A stretch of DNA of 64,000 bases from Variovorax davisae (GTDB lineage Bacteria; Pseudomonadota; Gammaproteobacteria; Burkholderiales; Burkholderiaceae_C), in contig NZ_JASZYS010000002.1 of NCBI RefSeq assembly GCF_030316845.1, forward strand, positions 558,001-622,000, written 5' to 3'. Made by a program: the position numbers and the translations under genes. Each line of letters begins with the position of its first letter. The first letter of the stretch is position 1. A model generated the notes under the pieces. It was not told the origin of the DNA, ran no database searches, and saw nothing but the letters and a program-made list of their open reading frames with translations. Positions 19,301 through 27,352 of the stretch are shown piece after piece.

Positions 19301-19889
19301 CGGTGGCGTCCCCGGGCGCCTGGTCGTCGACGAAGTTGCGCTGCAGCGCGGTCTCGAGCAGGGCCGGCAGGCTCTGGTGCGCAGGATCGAACCCGGTGTC
19401 CAGGTGGGCGATGCGCACCCGCTGGTTGGCCGGCGGCAGCGCCAGGTCCGCGAGCGCGCGGGCGAACTCCGAATGGCCGTCGTCCTGGTGCCAGAGCGGG
19501 TCGGCCGCGCCGGGATAGCCGCCGCTGCCGGTCTTCTGGGCAACGGGTTCGCACGATGCGGTCAGCGCCAGCGCTTCGGCTTCGGGCGAGCCGGTGATCC
19601 AGGATTGGGCGAAGTCCGGCTCGGCGAAATCGGGCAGGGCCGTGTCCGCCAGGCCGAGGCCCTGCGTCACCATCGCGTGGCAGACGTCCCAGGGGCTGCC
19701 GGCATCGAGCGCGAGTGCCGGCTCGACGATGTGCCAGCTGGCGCCGGCCGCCAGCCCCAGCCCGGCCGGGGCGCCGATGCTCTCGAACAGCGGCCGGATG
19801 CGCAGCGGCACGGCGGCGCCGAACAGCTGCACCGCGGCCTGGCCTGCGGGGGCTCGCATCTTGACGAGAAATCGCTGCGGCTGGGCCAT
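16332..19889 (-). CDS. Dual protease: N-terminal subtilisin (S8) fused to thermolysin-like (M4-type) metalloprotease
   Basis: A 1185-residue protein from ATG 19889. Residues ~155-400 are a subtilisin domain with complete triad: Asp164 in AHLDTGFD, His208 in NNRGHGTGT, Ser385 in GAGTSAATP, plus oxyanion Asn in AAAGNN (304-306). Residues ~640-960 look like a gluzincin: HETTH at 752-756 preceded by SHDIVA as in thermolysins, third ligand Glu779 in FHEAFAD, and a plausible transition-state His867 in EAHARG. A proline-rich linker (571-580) and the last ~220 residues match nothing I know. There is no signal peptide or membrane span, so two proteases appear to act in the cytoplasm. The partner gene encodes a ComEC-like hydrolase. 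Defence, stress or self-processing roles are possible; none is shown. Confidence 0.85.
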   Translation of the reverse strand: MAQPQRFLVKMRAPAGQAAVQLFGAAVPLRIRPLFESIGAPAGLGLAAGASWHIVEPALALDAGSPWDVCHAMVTQGLGLADTALPDFAEPDFAQSWITGSPEAEALALTASCEPVAQKTGSGGYPGAADPLWHQDDGHSEFARALADLALPPANQRVRIAHLDTGFDPAHQSLPALLETALQRNFVDDQAPGDATDTASGVFNNRGHGTGTLSLLAGSPAGGLPRLGAAPFARVVPLRVADRVVLFRNSAIAQALDHVHALCATPATAFDVVTLSMGGLASRAWADAVNALYDAGVVVVAAAGNNFGNLPTHHVVYPARFNRVIAACGVMADHQPYADLPASKMAGNYGPASKMRTAMAACTPNVPWAKLGCETVVDLDGAGTSAATPQIAAAAATWLQKNRAACDRYTKPWMRVEAVRRALFDSADDRDPVKLGRGRLQVAKALAVAPAAEAALKAEAPDSASFPLFKVLTGLGLQAQATPAQAMLELEALQLSQCAAIERILPEPTVDPLSLTGPERMAVLEALRTHPRASQALRAALQSHPATDPGLPIPPQQLSRIEALHLQQALAPQPPTPAARRLRIYAYDPSLGRDLDTVGLNETVAAVRWEAKLQPGPVGEYLEVVDVDPASGCCYAPVDLDDPRLLAADGLRPSEANPQFHQQMVYAVAMRTIDHFEKALGRVALWAPRAGAPSERFVRRLRIHPHALRAENAYYSPERKALLLGYFASSAATSGAPSEYVFTALSHDIVAHETTHALLDGLHRRFREATNPDVLAFHEAFADIVALFQHFSMGDSLREAVARARGDLFQPTLLAKLAVQFGNATGHYGALRQAIGKEVRDEATGQNAWQPAAPPDKGDYQRSTEAHARGAVLVSAVFDAFLKIYTRRAQVPIRLATHGSEVLPEGALPAQLVDALTEVASKVASQILGMCIRALDYCPPVDITFGDYLRALVTADRDLVHHDPLGYRVAFVSAFAARGIYPENVRTLSVDTIAWEPPPAPFPRLERQLAGLQLNWDLQVDREAAWADARANAVLLHGWLVDPEVVDDDELAVLGLRRGAPASVSLAGTDGSAVPCTLHGIEVHSIRPLHRVGPDGQLLSQLVIELTQSLHADDGSGMVFRAGATLLFDIGKGAITYLVRKRVDQPARVSAQQALWADRRAAQPNSYSGLATHDAEPFALLHRAH

Positions 19890-20040
19890 CGGTTTTCCCG
19901 CGGGAATGGAGCGATGGTTGTACTCCCTGGCGGCCGCTGCGCCCCTCTGCCAAACGGTCGAGTGGCTCACCGCGCCGCAAGGGCGCTGCCCGTGCAAAAG
20001 TAATAGCCTTGGCCTGTCGTCATCCAGGAGTATTGAAACC

Positions 20041-20556
20041 ATGTCCGGAACATCACCGCTGCCGCCCCAGGGCCTGCGTCCCACGCACGCGCAGATGCTG
20101 CGCCACCTGCGCCGCTCCAACGAGGTGGCGCAGCGCGCCGTTGCGCTGGGGCACCATCCCTTCGGTGCCGTGCTGGTCGGCCCCGACCAGGAGACCGTGC
20201 TGCTGGAGCAATGCAACATCGACACCGTCAACCACGCCGAGTCCACGCTGGCGCGCGTGGCCGCGACCAACTTCACGCCCGAATTCCTGTGGGGCTGCAC
20301 GCTCTACACGGCGGTCGAACCCTGCTGCATGTGCGCCGGGACGGCCTACTGGGCCAACATCGGCCGCGTGGTGTTCGCCATGACCGAGGCGGAGTTGCTG
20401 GCGGAGACCGGCAGCCACGCCGAGAACCCGACGATGCAGGTTTCGTCACGCTACGTCTTCGACCGCGGCCAGAAGCCGGTGGAGCTGATCGGCCCGGTCA
20501 CTGAGATCGCGCAGGAGACGATCGCGATGCAGCGCGCGTTCTGGGCCAGCCGCTGA
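20041..20556 (+). CDS. Nucleoside/base deaminase (CMP/dCMP deaminase superfamily)
   Basis: A 171-residue zinc deaminase. Zinc ligands His65 in NHAES, Cys95 and Cys98 in EPCCMC, and the proton-shuttle Glu67, are in place. The ATG at 20041 follows a strong AGGAG 12 bases upstream. The family includes bacterial guanine deaminase, tRNA adenosine deaminase and cytosine deaminases; the Trp in the AYWANIGRVVFAMT segment and the purine genes in this window favour a purine base such as guanine, but the exact substrate is open. It is divergent from the dual-protease operon, with 151 bases between. Confidence 0.8.
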   Translation: MSGTSPLPPQGLRPTHAQMLRHLRRSNEVAQRAVALGHHPFGAVLVGPDQETVLLEQCNIDTVNHAESTLARVAATNFTPEFLWGCTLYTAVEPCCMCAGTAYWANIGRVVFAMTEAELLAETGSHAENPTMQVSSRYVFDRGQKPVELIGPVTEIAQETIAMQRAFWASR

Positions 20557-20620
20557 CGCGCCGGGAACCCCGGGAACGCCGCGCTGTCCAACCGGGCCGC
20601 CCCTTTCGACAGGAGATGCC

Positions 20621-21136
20621 ATGCCTCGACTGCTCGTTGCCACGATCGCCGCGTTGCTCGTGACCGGCGCATCAGCACAGGCCCCCGCGCCCGCGTTGTC
20701 GGTCTTCTTCGTGCATCCGGAACGCTTCACCGACGCCGCCTACGCGCATCCCAACGGCAGCGAGCCGGAGCGGGTCGAGGTCATGCGCGACGTCCAGCGC
20801 CATCTGGTGCAGCTGGCCGGGCCCGGCCTGCCGCCGGGCGACAGCCTGCGCATCGAGGTGGTGGACATCGACCTGGCCGGCTGGTTCGAGCCCTTTCGCT
20901 TTCGCACCGGCACCGACATCCGCATCCTGCGCGACATCACCTGGCCGCGGATCCGGCTGCACTACACGCTGACGCGCGGCGAGCGCGTGCTGGCGGACGC
21001 CGACGACCAGATGTCCGACCTCAACTACCTCGGGTCGGTCAATCGCTATTCGCCCAGCGACCGGCTGCGCTACGAGAAGGCGATGATGGACGACTGGTTC
21101 GACCGGCGCATCGCCGCCCGGTTGGCCCAGGACTGA
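20621..21136 (+). CDS. DUF3016 periplasmic protein
   Basis: A 171-residue secreted protein with a short signal peptide ending ASAQA. The mature part shows the DUF3016 pattern: FVHPERFTDA near the start, a DIDLAGWFEP segment and a late DDQMSDLNY...YEKAMMDDWFDR region. Function is unknown. It lies 64 bases downstream of the deaminase with its own AGGAG, possibly on the same transcript by chance. Confidence 0.8.
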   Translation: MPRLLVATIAALLVTGASAQAPAPALSVFFVHPERFTDAAYAHPNGSEPERVEVMRDVQRHLVQLAGPGLPPGDSLRIEVVDIDLAGWFEPFRFRTGTDIRILRDITWPRIRLHYTLTRGERVLADADDQMSDLNYLGSVNRYSPSDRLRYEKAMMDDWFDRRIAARLAQD

Positions 21137-21159
21137 CTCCGCGGCGCCCGCCCGGCCGC

Positions 21160-21582
21160 CTATTCGCAGAGCTGGCGGATCGCCTGCGGGATCGGCACCG
21201 CCCGGATGCCGCCGCCTTCGCGGGCGGCGGCGAAGATGCGGACCTCCTCGCATTCGAGGATCAGGTCCTCGCCGCGCGTCACCCGGTAGGTCTGGACGAA
21301 GCTCTTCTCGCGCCACTCGGTGATCGCGGCCGCGATCTGCAGCGTGTCGCCGTAGCTGGCGCTCTTGACGAAGCGCGTGTGGGTGTCGACCAGCGGCGTG
21401 CCGATGACGCCCAGCGTGCGGGCCGTTTCCTCCCAGCGCGGCACGCCGCGTTCGGCGAAGAAGTGGCGCGATGCGGCGTCGATCCAGCGGAAGAAGTTGG
21501 GAAACCAGACGATGCCGGCGGGGTCGCAGTCGCCGAATTCGACGCGGACGGTGTAGATGACTTCAGGGTTCATGGTGGCCAC
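21160..21582 (-). CDS. Hotdog-fold acyl-CoA thioesterase (4HBT family)
   Basis: A 140-residue single hotdog domain. The catalytic Asp is Asp20 in FGDCDPAGIVWFPNFF, the hallmark of 4-hydroxybenzoyl-CoA-type thioesterases, which split acyl- or aroyl-CoA. A second ATG nine bases in (21573) is an alternative start. It follows the M20 amidohydrolase gene by 11 bases on the same strand, so both are probably co-transcribed. Confidence 0.85.
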   Translation of the reverse strand: MATMNPEVIYTVRVEFGDCDPAGIVWFPNFFRWIDAASRHFFAERGVPRWEETARTLGVIGTPLVDTHTRFVKSASYGDTLQIAAAITEWREKSFVQTYRVTRGEDLILECEEVRIFAAAREGGGIRAVPIPQAIRQLCE

Positions 21583-21593
21583 AGTCTATGCAT

Positions 21594-22778
21594 TCAACGC
21601 AGGTAGGCCTGCACCAGCGACACCCAGTAGCTCGCGGTGCTCGGAAGGATCTCGTCGTTGAAGTCGTAGCCGGTGTTGTGCACCATGCAGCCGGGACCGC
21701 TGCCGGGCTTGCCGTCGCCGTTGCCGACGATGAAGTAGCTGCCCGGCACCGCGTTCAGCATGAAGGCGAAATCGTCGCTGGCCTGCAGCGGCGCCATGTC
21801 CGGGATCAGCGCCTTCTCGCCCATCGATTCGATCGCCACCTGGCGCGCGAAGGCGGTGGCGGCCGGGTCGTTGACGCAGGGCGGCATCTTCCACTGGTAG
21901 TCCACCACCGCGCGCGCGCCATGCACGGCGGCCTGGCCCTCGGCCATGGCGGTGATGCGCTCGCGCAGGAAGGCGCGCACCTCGGGCCGGCGCGCGCGCA
22001 CCGACAGCTTGAGCTCGGCGCTGGTCGGGATCACGTTCGGCGCCTTGCCGGCGTTCATCGCGCCCACGGTGACCACCGCCATGTCGTTGGGGTCGACCTC
22101 GCGCGACACCAGCGTCTGCAGCGCCAGGATCAGGTGCGCCGCGACCATGATCGGGTCGACCGTGGTGTGCGGCATCGCGCCATGGCCGCCCTTGCCCTCG
22201 AGGGTGATGACGACCGTGTCCGACGAGCTGTAGATGACACCCGGGAGGAAGCCGAACTGCCCGGCCGGAAAGCCGGGCTCATTGTGGTACGCATAGACCG
22301 CATCGCAGGGGAAGCGCTCGAAGAGCCCGTCCTCGACCATCTTCCTGGCCCCCATCAGGCCTTCCTCGGCCGGCTGGAAGATCAGGTGGAGCGTGCCGTC
22401 GAAGCCCTTCGCGGCCGCCAGCACCTGGGCGGCGGCAAGCAGGGTGGCAGTGTGGCCGTCGTGGCCGCAGGCGTGCATGGCGCCCGGTTTTCGGCTGGCC
22501 CAGGACAGGCCGGTGGTCTCGGTCATCGGCAGCGCGTCCATGTCGGCGCGCAGGCCCAGCCGCTTGCCGCCCTGGCCGAGCTTCAGGGTGCCGACCACGC
22601 CGGTGCCGCCCAGGCCGCGGTGCACCGCATAGCCCCAGCGCGCCAGCCTCTCGGCCACCAGCTCGCTGGTCTGGAACTCTTCGTAGCCCAGTTCGGGATT
22701 CGCATGGATCTGCCGGCGCAGACCAACCATTTCGTCGGTCGACGCCTGGATGCCTGGGTGGATGGGAACGGAAATCAT
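21594..22778 (-). CDS. M20 family amidohydrolase (hippurate/N-acyl amino acid hydrolase-like)
   Basis: A 394-residue dinuclear metal hydrolase that cleaves N-acyl amino acids or similar amides. Metal ligands are Cys104 and His106 in HACGHDGH, Glu138/Glu139 in QPAEEG, His in YAYHNEP, and a late HNTGYDFND. Length matches the family. The frame stays open far upstream, but ATG 22778 is the first that gives the normal N-terminus (a helix before RRQIHANPELGYEE). It is divergent from the peptide ABC importer, which may bring its substrate. Confidence 0.88.
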   Translation of the reverse strand: MISVPIHPGIQASTDEMVGLRRQIHANPELGYEEFQTSELVAERLARWGYAVHRGLGGTGVVGTLKLGQGGKRLGLRADMDALPMTETTGLSWASRKPGAMHACGHDGHTATLLAAAQVLAAAKGFDGTLHLIFQPAEEGLMGARKMVEDGLFERFPCDAVYAYHNEPGFPAGQFGFLPGVIYSSSDTVVITLEGKGGHGAMPHTTVDPIMVAAHLILALQTLVSREVDPNDMAVVTVGAMNAGKAPNVIPTSAELKLSVRARRPEVRAFLRERITAMAEGQAAVHGARAVVDYQWKMPPCVNDPAATAFARQVAIESMGEKALIPDMAPLQASDDFAFMLNAVPGSYFIVGNGDGKPGSGPGCMVHNTGYDFNDEILPSTASYWVSLVQAYLR

Positions 22779-22818
22779 CGAAGCCGCCTTGATGCTGCAG
22801 TGGACTCGCATTTTCCAC

Positions 22819-22842
22819 GCCAATAATGGCGGGCCCATTGGC
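22819..22842. promoter_or_regulatory. Inverted repeat in amidohydrolase/ABC divergent region
   Basis: GCCAAT and ATTGGC are perfect six-base arms separated by 12 bases, within the 87-base gap between the divergent starts at 22778 and 22866. Spacing suits a dimeric regulator that controls both units. No regulator gene is adjacent. Confidence 0.4.
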
Positions 22843-22865
22843 CTCGAAATTGCTCTCCCAGAACG

Positions 22866-24470
22866 ATGACCGATTCCACCCCCGATTCTTCGCCCCTCCC
22901 GTTGACCCGCCGCCAGCTGAGCCTGGGCGCGCTCGCCCTGGCCGGCAGCCTCGCCACCGCGCGCTACGGCCGCGCGGCCACCGGCAAGGGCACGGCGGTG
23001 CTGGCCATCGACGCCGACCCGCCGACCTTGAACCTCGGCACCACCACCGACTTCGCGGCCGGCGACGTCTCGGCCAAGATCCTCGAAGGCCTGGTCTGGC
23101 TCGACCCGCAATACAACCCCAAGCCCTCGCTGGCGACCGCCTGGACGGTCTCGGCCGACGGCAAGACCTACCGCTTCACCCTGCGCCCCGGCGTCAAGTG
23201 GCACGACGGCAAGGACTTCACGAGCGCCGACGTCAAGTTCACGCTGCTCGAGGTGGTGGGCAAGCTGCATCCGCGCGCGGCGCCGGTGTTCAAGGGCCTG
23301 GGCGTCGAGGTCGACACGCCCGATCCCCTGACCGTGGTGGTGCGGCTGCAGAAGCCGTACGCGCCGCTGCTGTCGCAGATGACGGTGTTCGACGCCCCGA
23401 TGCTGCCGCGCCACCTCTACGAAGGCAGCAACATCGGCACCCACCCGGCGAACCAGAAGCCGGTCGGCACCGGCCCCTTCAAGTTCGGCGAATGGAAGCG
23501 CGGCGCCAGCATCAAGCTGGTGCGCAACGACCAGTACTGGGACGGCGACAAGCCCTTCCTCGAATCGATCATCTTCCAGGTGATTCCGCAGGCGGCGAAC
23601 CGGGTGCCCGCCCTGCAGACCGGCGAGATCGACGAACTGCTCGACTTCTACACGCCCAAGCCCGAAGTCCCGCGCATCCTGGCCGACAAGAACCTGGTAC
23701 CGCGGCGCGGCGTGAACATCCCGGCGATCTACTTCCTGATGTTCAACACCCAGTCGCCGCTGTTCTCGAAGATCGAGGCGCGCCATGCGGCGGCGCTGGC
23801 GATCGACCGCCAGCGGCTGGTGAAGCAGGCCATGAACGGCATCGCCCGGCCGGGCGCCGGCGCCTTCGGCGACGGCTTCAATCGGCTCTTCAACGAGGAG
23901 GTGGGCTACGCCAAGAAGTACCCGCTCGACCCGGCGCGCGCCAAGGCGCTGTTCGAGAAGGCCGGCGCCAAGCCCGGCGGAACGACCTTGCGCATGCCCT
24001 TCGACGTCAGCCGCGCGCAGATGCGCGCGCAGTCGCAGATCATCCAGGACAACCTGCGCCAGATCGGCATCGAGGTCAAGCTCGAGCCGCTCGAGCGCTC
24101 GGTGTATTACGACCGCGTGTTCGCCAAGCGCGACTACGACATGATGCTGGGCTCGTACTTCTCGGCCGGCGACCCGGCCATCGGCTACACCCGCCTGTAC
24201 AACACCTACGCCGGGACCGCGCCCAACACCAACGCCAGCGGCTATTCGAATCCGAAGGTCGACGACCTGCTCGCCCGGGCCGCGACGGCCACCGACCGCG
24301 AGGCCCGCGCCAGGCTCTACAAGGAGCTGCAGGTGATCCTCAACGAAGACCTGCCGACCCTGGTGCTGTTCGACGAGGAGACGGTGGACACGGCGAGCAG
24401 GAAGCTCAGCGGCGTGTTCCCCGCGCTCGATGCGCGCGACCAGTGGGCCGGCGTCAAGCGTCTGGACTAG
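22866..24470 (+). CDS. Peptide-type ABC transporter substrate-binding protein (family 5)
   Basis: A 534-residue periplasmic receptor of the DppA/OppA class. A twin-arginine signal (LTRRQLSLGALALAG, cleavage near GRAA) suggests Tat export. The family signature follows: LVWLDPQYNPKPSLATAW, then PGVKWHDGKDFTSADVKFT. It leads an operon with two permeases, two ATPases and a phosphoribosyltransferase. Family 5 receptors bind peptides, but also nickel, glutathione, sugars or nucleoside-like compounds, so the cargo is open. Confidence 0.9.
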   Translation: MTDSTPDSSPLPLTRRQLSLGALALAGSLATARYGRAATGKGTAVLAIDADPPTLNLGTTTDFAAGDVSAKILEGLVWLDPQYNPKPSLATAWTVSADGKTYRFTLRPGVKWHDGKDFTSADVKFTLLEVVGKLHPRAAPVFKGLGVEVDTPDPLTVVVRLQKPYAPLLSQMTVFDAPMLPRHLYEGSNIGTHPANQKPVGTGPFKFGEWKRGASIKLVRNDQYWDGDKPFLESIIFQVIPQAANRVPALQTGEIDELLDFYTPKPEVPRILADKNLVPRRGVNIPAIYFLMFNTQSPLFSKIEARHAAALAIDRQRLVKQAMNGIARPGAGAFGDGFNRLFNEEVGYAKKYPLDPARAKALFEKAGAKPGGTTLRMPFDVSRAQMRAQSQIIQDNLRQIGIEVKLEPLERSVYYDRVFAKRDYDMMLGSYFSAGDPAIGYTRLYNTYAGTAPNTNASGYSNPKVDDLLARAATATDREARARLYKELQVILNEDLPTLVLFDEETVDTASRKLSGVFPALDARDQWAGVKRLD

Positions 24471-24480
24471 CCGTCTCTCG

Positions 24481-25458
24481 ATGTCCTCCTTCATCCTGCG
24501 GCGGCTGTTGCACGCGATGCCGCTGCTGCTCGCGGTGGTGGTGCTCAACTTCCTGCTGATCGCCTTCACGCCGGGCGACCCGATCACGCTGCTGGTGGGC
24601 GACTTCCCGGCGCCGCCCGAATACCTCGACCAGATGCGCCGCGAGTTCGGGCTCGACCAGCCGGTGTGGGTCCAGCTCCTGCGCTACCTGGCCAAGGTGG
24701 CGCAGGGCGACTTCGGCTATTCGTTCGCCAACCAGCAGCCGGTGGCGGCGCTGATCCTCGAACGGCTGGGCGCCACGCTCGAACTCACGCTGACCGCGCT
24801 GGCTTTCGCCAGCGTGATGGGAATCGTGCTCGGCGTCGTCGCGGCCCGCTCCGCCACCCGCCCGGGCCGCGGCCTGGTCGACTCGGCGATCCAGGGCGCC
24901 TCGTCGGCGGGCTATGCGATTCCCGACTTCTGGCTCGGCCAGCTGCTGATCCTGGTGTTCGCGATCTGGCTGGGCTGGCTGCCGTCGCAAGGCAACAACC
25001 CGGTGCGCGGCACGCTGCCCGGCTTCGACGGCTTCGTGCAGCACCTGTCCTATCTGGTGCTGCCGGCCTTCGCGCTGTCGCTGCGCTACCTGACGCTGAT
25101 CACGCGCATCACGCGCGCCGCGATGCTGGAGGTGATGAACGCCGACTTCATCCTGGCCTCGCGCTCGCGCGGCGCTTCCGAATGGACGGTGGTGGTGGTG
25201 CACGCGCTGCGCAATGCCGCGGCGCCGGTGCTGACGGTCATCGGCTACAACGTCGGCTTCGTGCTCGCCGGCTCGGCGCTGATCGAGGCCGTGTTCGCCT
25301 GGCCCGGCATCGGGCGGCTGCTCTACGAATCGATCTCCAAGCGCGACTATCCGGTGATGCTGGCGATCCTGCTGATGGTGTCGGTCACGGTGGTGATCGC
25401 CAACCTGGTCACCGACATCGTCCACCGGCTGATCGATCCGAGGATCGAACGCGCATGA
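24481..25458 (+). CDS. ABC permease, DppB type
   Basis: A 325-residue inner-membrane subunit with about six spans. It has the typical DppB start FILRRLLHAMPLLLAVVVLNF, the FTPGDP motif and an EAA loop (ADFILASRSRGASEW). It begins 10 bases after the receptor and its stop overlaps the next ATG. Confidence 0.92.
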   Translation: MSSFILRRLLHAMPLLLAVVVLNFLLIAFTPGDPITLLVGDFPAPPEYLDQMRREFGLDQPVWVQLLRYLAKVAQGDFGYSFANQQPVAALILERLGATLELTLTALAFASVMGIVLGVVAARSATRPGRGLVDSAIQGASSAGYAIPDFWLGQLLILVFAIWLGWLPSQGNNPVRGTLPGFDGFVQHLSYLVLPAFALSLRYLTLITRITRAAMLEVMNADFILASRSRGASEWTVVVVHALRNAAAPVLTVIGYNVGFVLAGSALIEAVFAWPGIGRLLYESISKRDYPVMLAILLMVSVTVVIANLVTDIVHRLIDPRIERA

Positions 25459-26339
25459 GCGAACCGACCACACTGACGATGACGCCTCCCGCGGCGGGTG
25501 CGCCTGTCGGCAAGGCCGGCTTCCGGCGCCGCCTGCTGCGCCGCCCGACGACCCTGCTCGCGCTGGCCTTCCTGGCGCTGCTGTTCGGGCTGGCGGCCTG
25601 CGCGCCGCTGGCCACCGGCCACGACCCGCTGGGTGGCGGCGACAGCGCACTGCTCGAACCGCTCTCGCCCGGCCACTGGCTGGGCACCGACGACCTCGGC
25701 CGCGACATCTGGGCCCGGGTGGTCTTCGGCTCGCGCATCTCGCTCACCGTCGGCGTGCTGAGCGCGCTGATCGCGGTGGCGGTCGGCGTGGTCGTCGGCG
25801 CGCTGGCGGGCTACTTCGGCGGCTGGCTCGACACGCTGCTGATGCGCATCGCCGAGTTCTTCCAGACGCTGCCGCGCTTCGTGGTGGCGCTGATCGTGAT
25901 CGCGCTGTTCGGCACCAGCGTGCTGAAGATGATCGTGGTGATCGCGGCGCTCTCCTGGCCGCAGCTGGCGCGGGTGGTGCGGGCCTCGGTGGCCGCGCTG
26001 GCGCAGTCGCAGTTCGTCGATGCGGCACGGGTGGCGGGCATGGGCCACGGCGCGATCATCGTGCGCGAGATCCTGCCCAACGTGGCGGCGCCGATCGTCG
26101 TGCTGGGCTCGCTCGACATCGCGATGGCGATCCTGATCGAGGCCAGCCTGAGCTTCTTCGGCCTTGGCGATCCGAACCACGTGTCCTGGGGCGCGATGCT
26201 CAACGACGCCCAGCAGTACCTGCGCAGCGCCTGGTGGATGTCGGCCTTTCCGGGCCTGGCGATCGCGCTCACCGTGCTGTCCTTCAATGTCTTCGGCGAC
26301 GCGCTCAACGACGCCTTGAATCCGCGGGGACCGAAATGA
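25455..26339 (+). CDS. ABC permease, DppC type
   Basis: A 294-residue partner of the previous permease. The periplasmic motif HWLGTDDLGRDIWARVVFGSR and the EAA loop QFVDAARVAGMGHGAIIVRE are diagnostic of the DppC class. Both ends overlap neighbouring genes by four bases (ATGA). Confidence 0.92.
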   Translation: MSEPTTLTMTPPAAGAPVGKAGFRRRLLRRPTTLLALAFLALLFGLAACAPLATGHDPLGGGDSALLEPLSPGHWLGTDDLGRDIWARVVFGSRISLTVGVLSALIAVAVGVVVGALAGYFGGWLDTLLMRIAEFFQTLPRFVVALIVIALFGTSVLKMIVVIAALSWPQLARVVRASVAALAQSQFVDAARVAGMGHGAIIVREILPNVAAPIVVLGSLDIAMAILIEASLSFFGLGDPNHVSWGAMLNDAQQYLRSAWWMSAFPGLAIALTVLSFNVFGDALNDALNPRGPK

Positions 26340-27352
26340 GCGATTCGGATCTGCTGCTCGACGTGCGCGGCCTGTCGGTCGACATCGGCCAGGGGGCAGC
26401 CGCGCTGCGGGTGGTCAACGACCTGTCGCTCACGGTGCGCCGCGGCGAGGCCGTGGGCCTGGTCGGCGAGTCGGGCTCGGGCAAGTCGATGACGGCCTTT
26501 GCGCTGCTGAACCTCTTTCCCTCGCCGCTGGCGCGGGTGGCCGCCGGCCAGGTCCTGCTCGAAGGCCGCGACCTGGCGCGGCTGCCGGCCGCCGAACTGC
26601 GGGCGGTGCGCGGCGCCCGCGTGGGCATGGTGTTCCAGGACCCCACGAGCTATCTCGATCCGCTGATGCCGGTCGGCCGCCAGATCGCCGAGCCGCTGCG
26701 CGCGCATGGCCGCACGGAGGGGCTGGAAGCGCGCGTGCTCGAACTGCTCGACCTGATGGAGCTGCCCCACGCGGCCCGGGTCGCGCGCCAGTATCCGCAC
26801 GAGCTCTCGGGCGGCATGCGCCAGCGCATCCTGATCGCGAGCGCGCTGGCGATGCGGCCGGCGCTGCTGATCGCCGACGAGCCGACGACGGCCCTCGACG
26901 TCACGGTCCAGGCCGGCATCCTGAAGCTGCTGATGCGGCTGCGCAAGGAGCTCGACCTCGGCATCCTGCTCATCACGCACGACCTGGCGGTGGTGGCCGA
27001 GACCTGCCAGCGGGTCAACGTGATGTACGCCGGCCAGGTGGTCGAGTCCAACGAGGTCGGGCCGCTGTTCGGGGCGCCGCGCCATCCCTACACGCAGGGC
27101 CTGCTGGCCAGCATCCTGAGCCCGCAGTCGCGCGCCCATTCGCTGTTCTCGATCCCGGGCAGCGTGCCGATCGCCGGCCACTGGCCCGCCGGCTGCCGCT
27201 TTCATCCGCGCTGTCCGATCGCGCAGGCCGGCCTGTGCGACACCGGCACGCCGGCGCTGCGAAGCCAAGGCCGCGGTGCCGACCGCTGCCTGCGCAGCGA
27301 CGAGGCGCTGGCCGCCGACGCCTGGCAACGCAAGGAGGCCGCGGCATCATGA
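26336..27352 (+). CDS. ABC ATPase, DppD type
   Basis: A 338-residue ATPase. Walker A GESGSGKS, signature LSGGMRQR, Walker B LLIADEPTTALD and the switch His in LITHDLAVV are intact. The C-terminal oligopeptide extension contains the Cys-rich motif CRFHPRCPIAQAGLC, which in this class can bind an iron-sulfur cluster. ATGA overlaps join it to both neighbours. Confidence 0.92.
   Translation: MSDSDLLLDVRGLSVDIGQGAAALRVVNDLSLTVRRGEAVGLVGESGSGKSMTAFALLNLFPSPLARVAAGQVLLEGRDLARLPAAELRAVRGARVGMVFQDPTSYLDPLMPVGRQIAEPLRAHGRTEGLEARVLELLDLMELPHAARVARQYPHELSGGMRQRILIASALAMRPALLIADEPTTALDVTVQAGILKLLMRLRKELDLGILLITHDLAVVAETCQRVNVMYAGQVVESNEVGPLFGAPRHPYTQGLLASILSPQSRAHSLFSIPGSVPIAGHWPAGCRFHPRCPIAQAGLCDTGTPALRSQGRGADRCLRSDEALAADAWQRKEAAAS

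Noticed and set aside
22779..24587. Upstream extension of the M20 amidohydrolase frame on the minus strand
   Set aside because: The frame is open for 600 codons before ATG 22778 but lies antisense to the peptide-binding receptor and shows only low-complexity shadow sequence.
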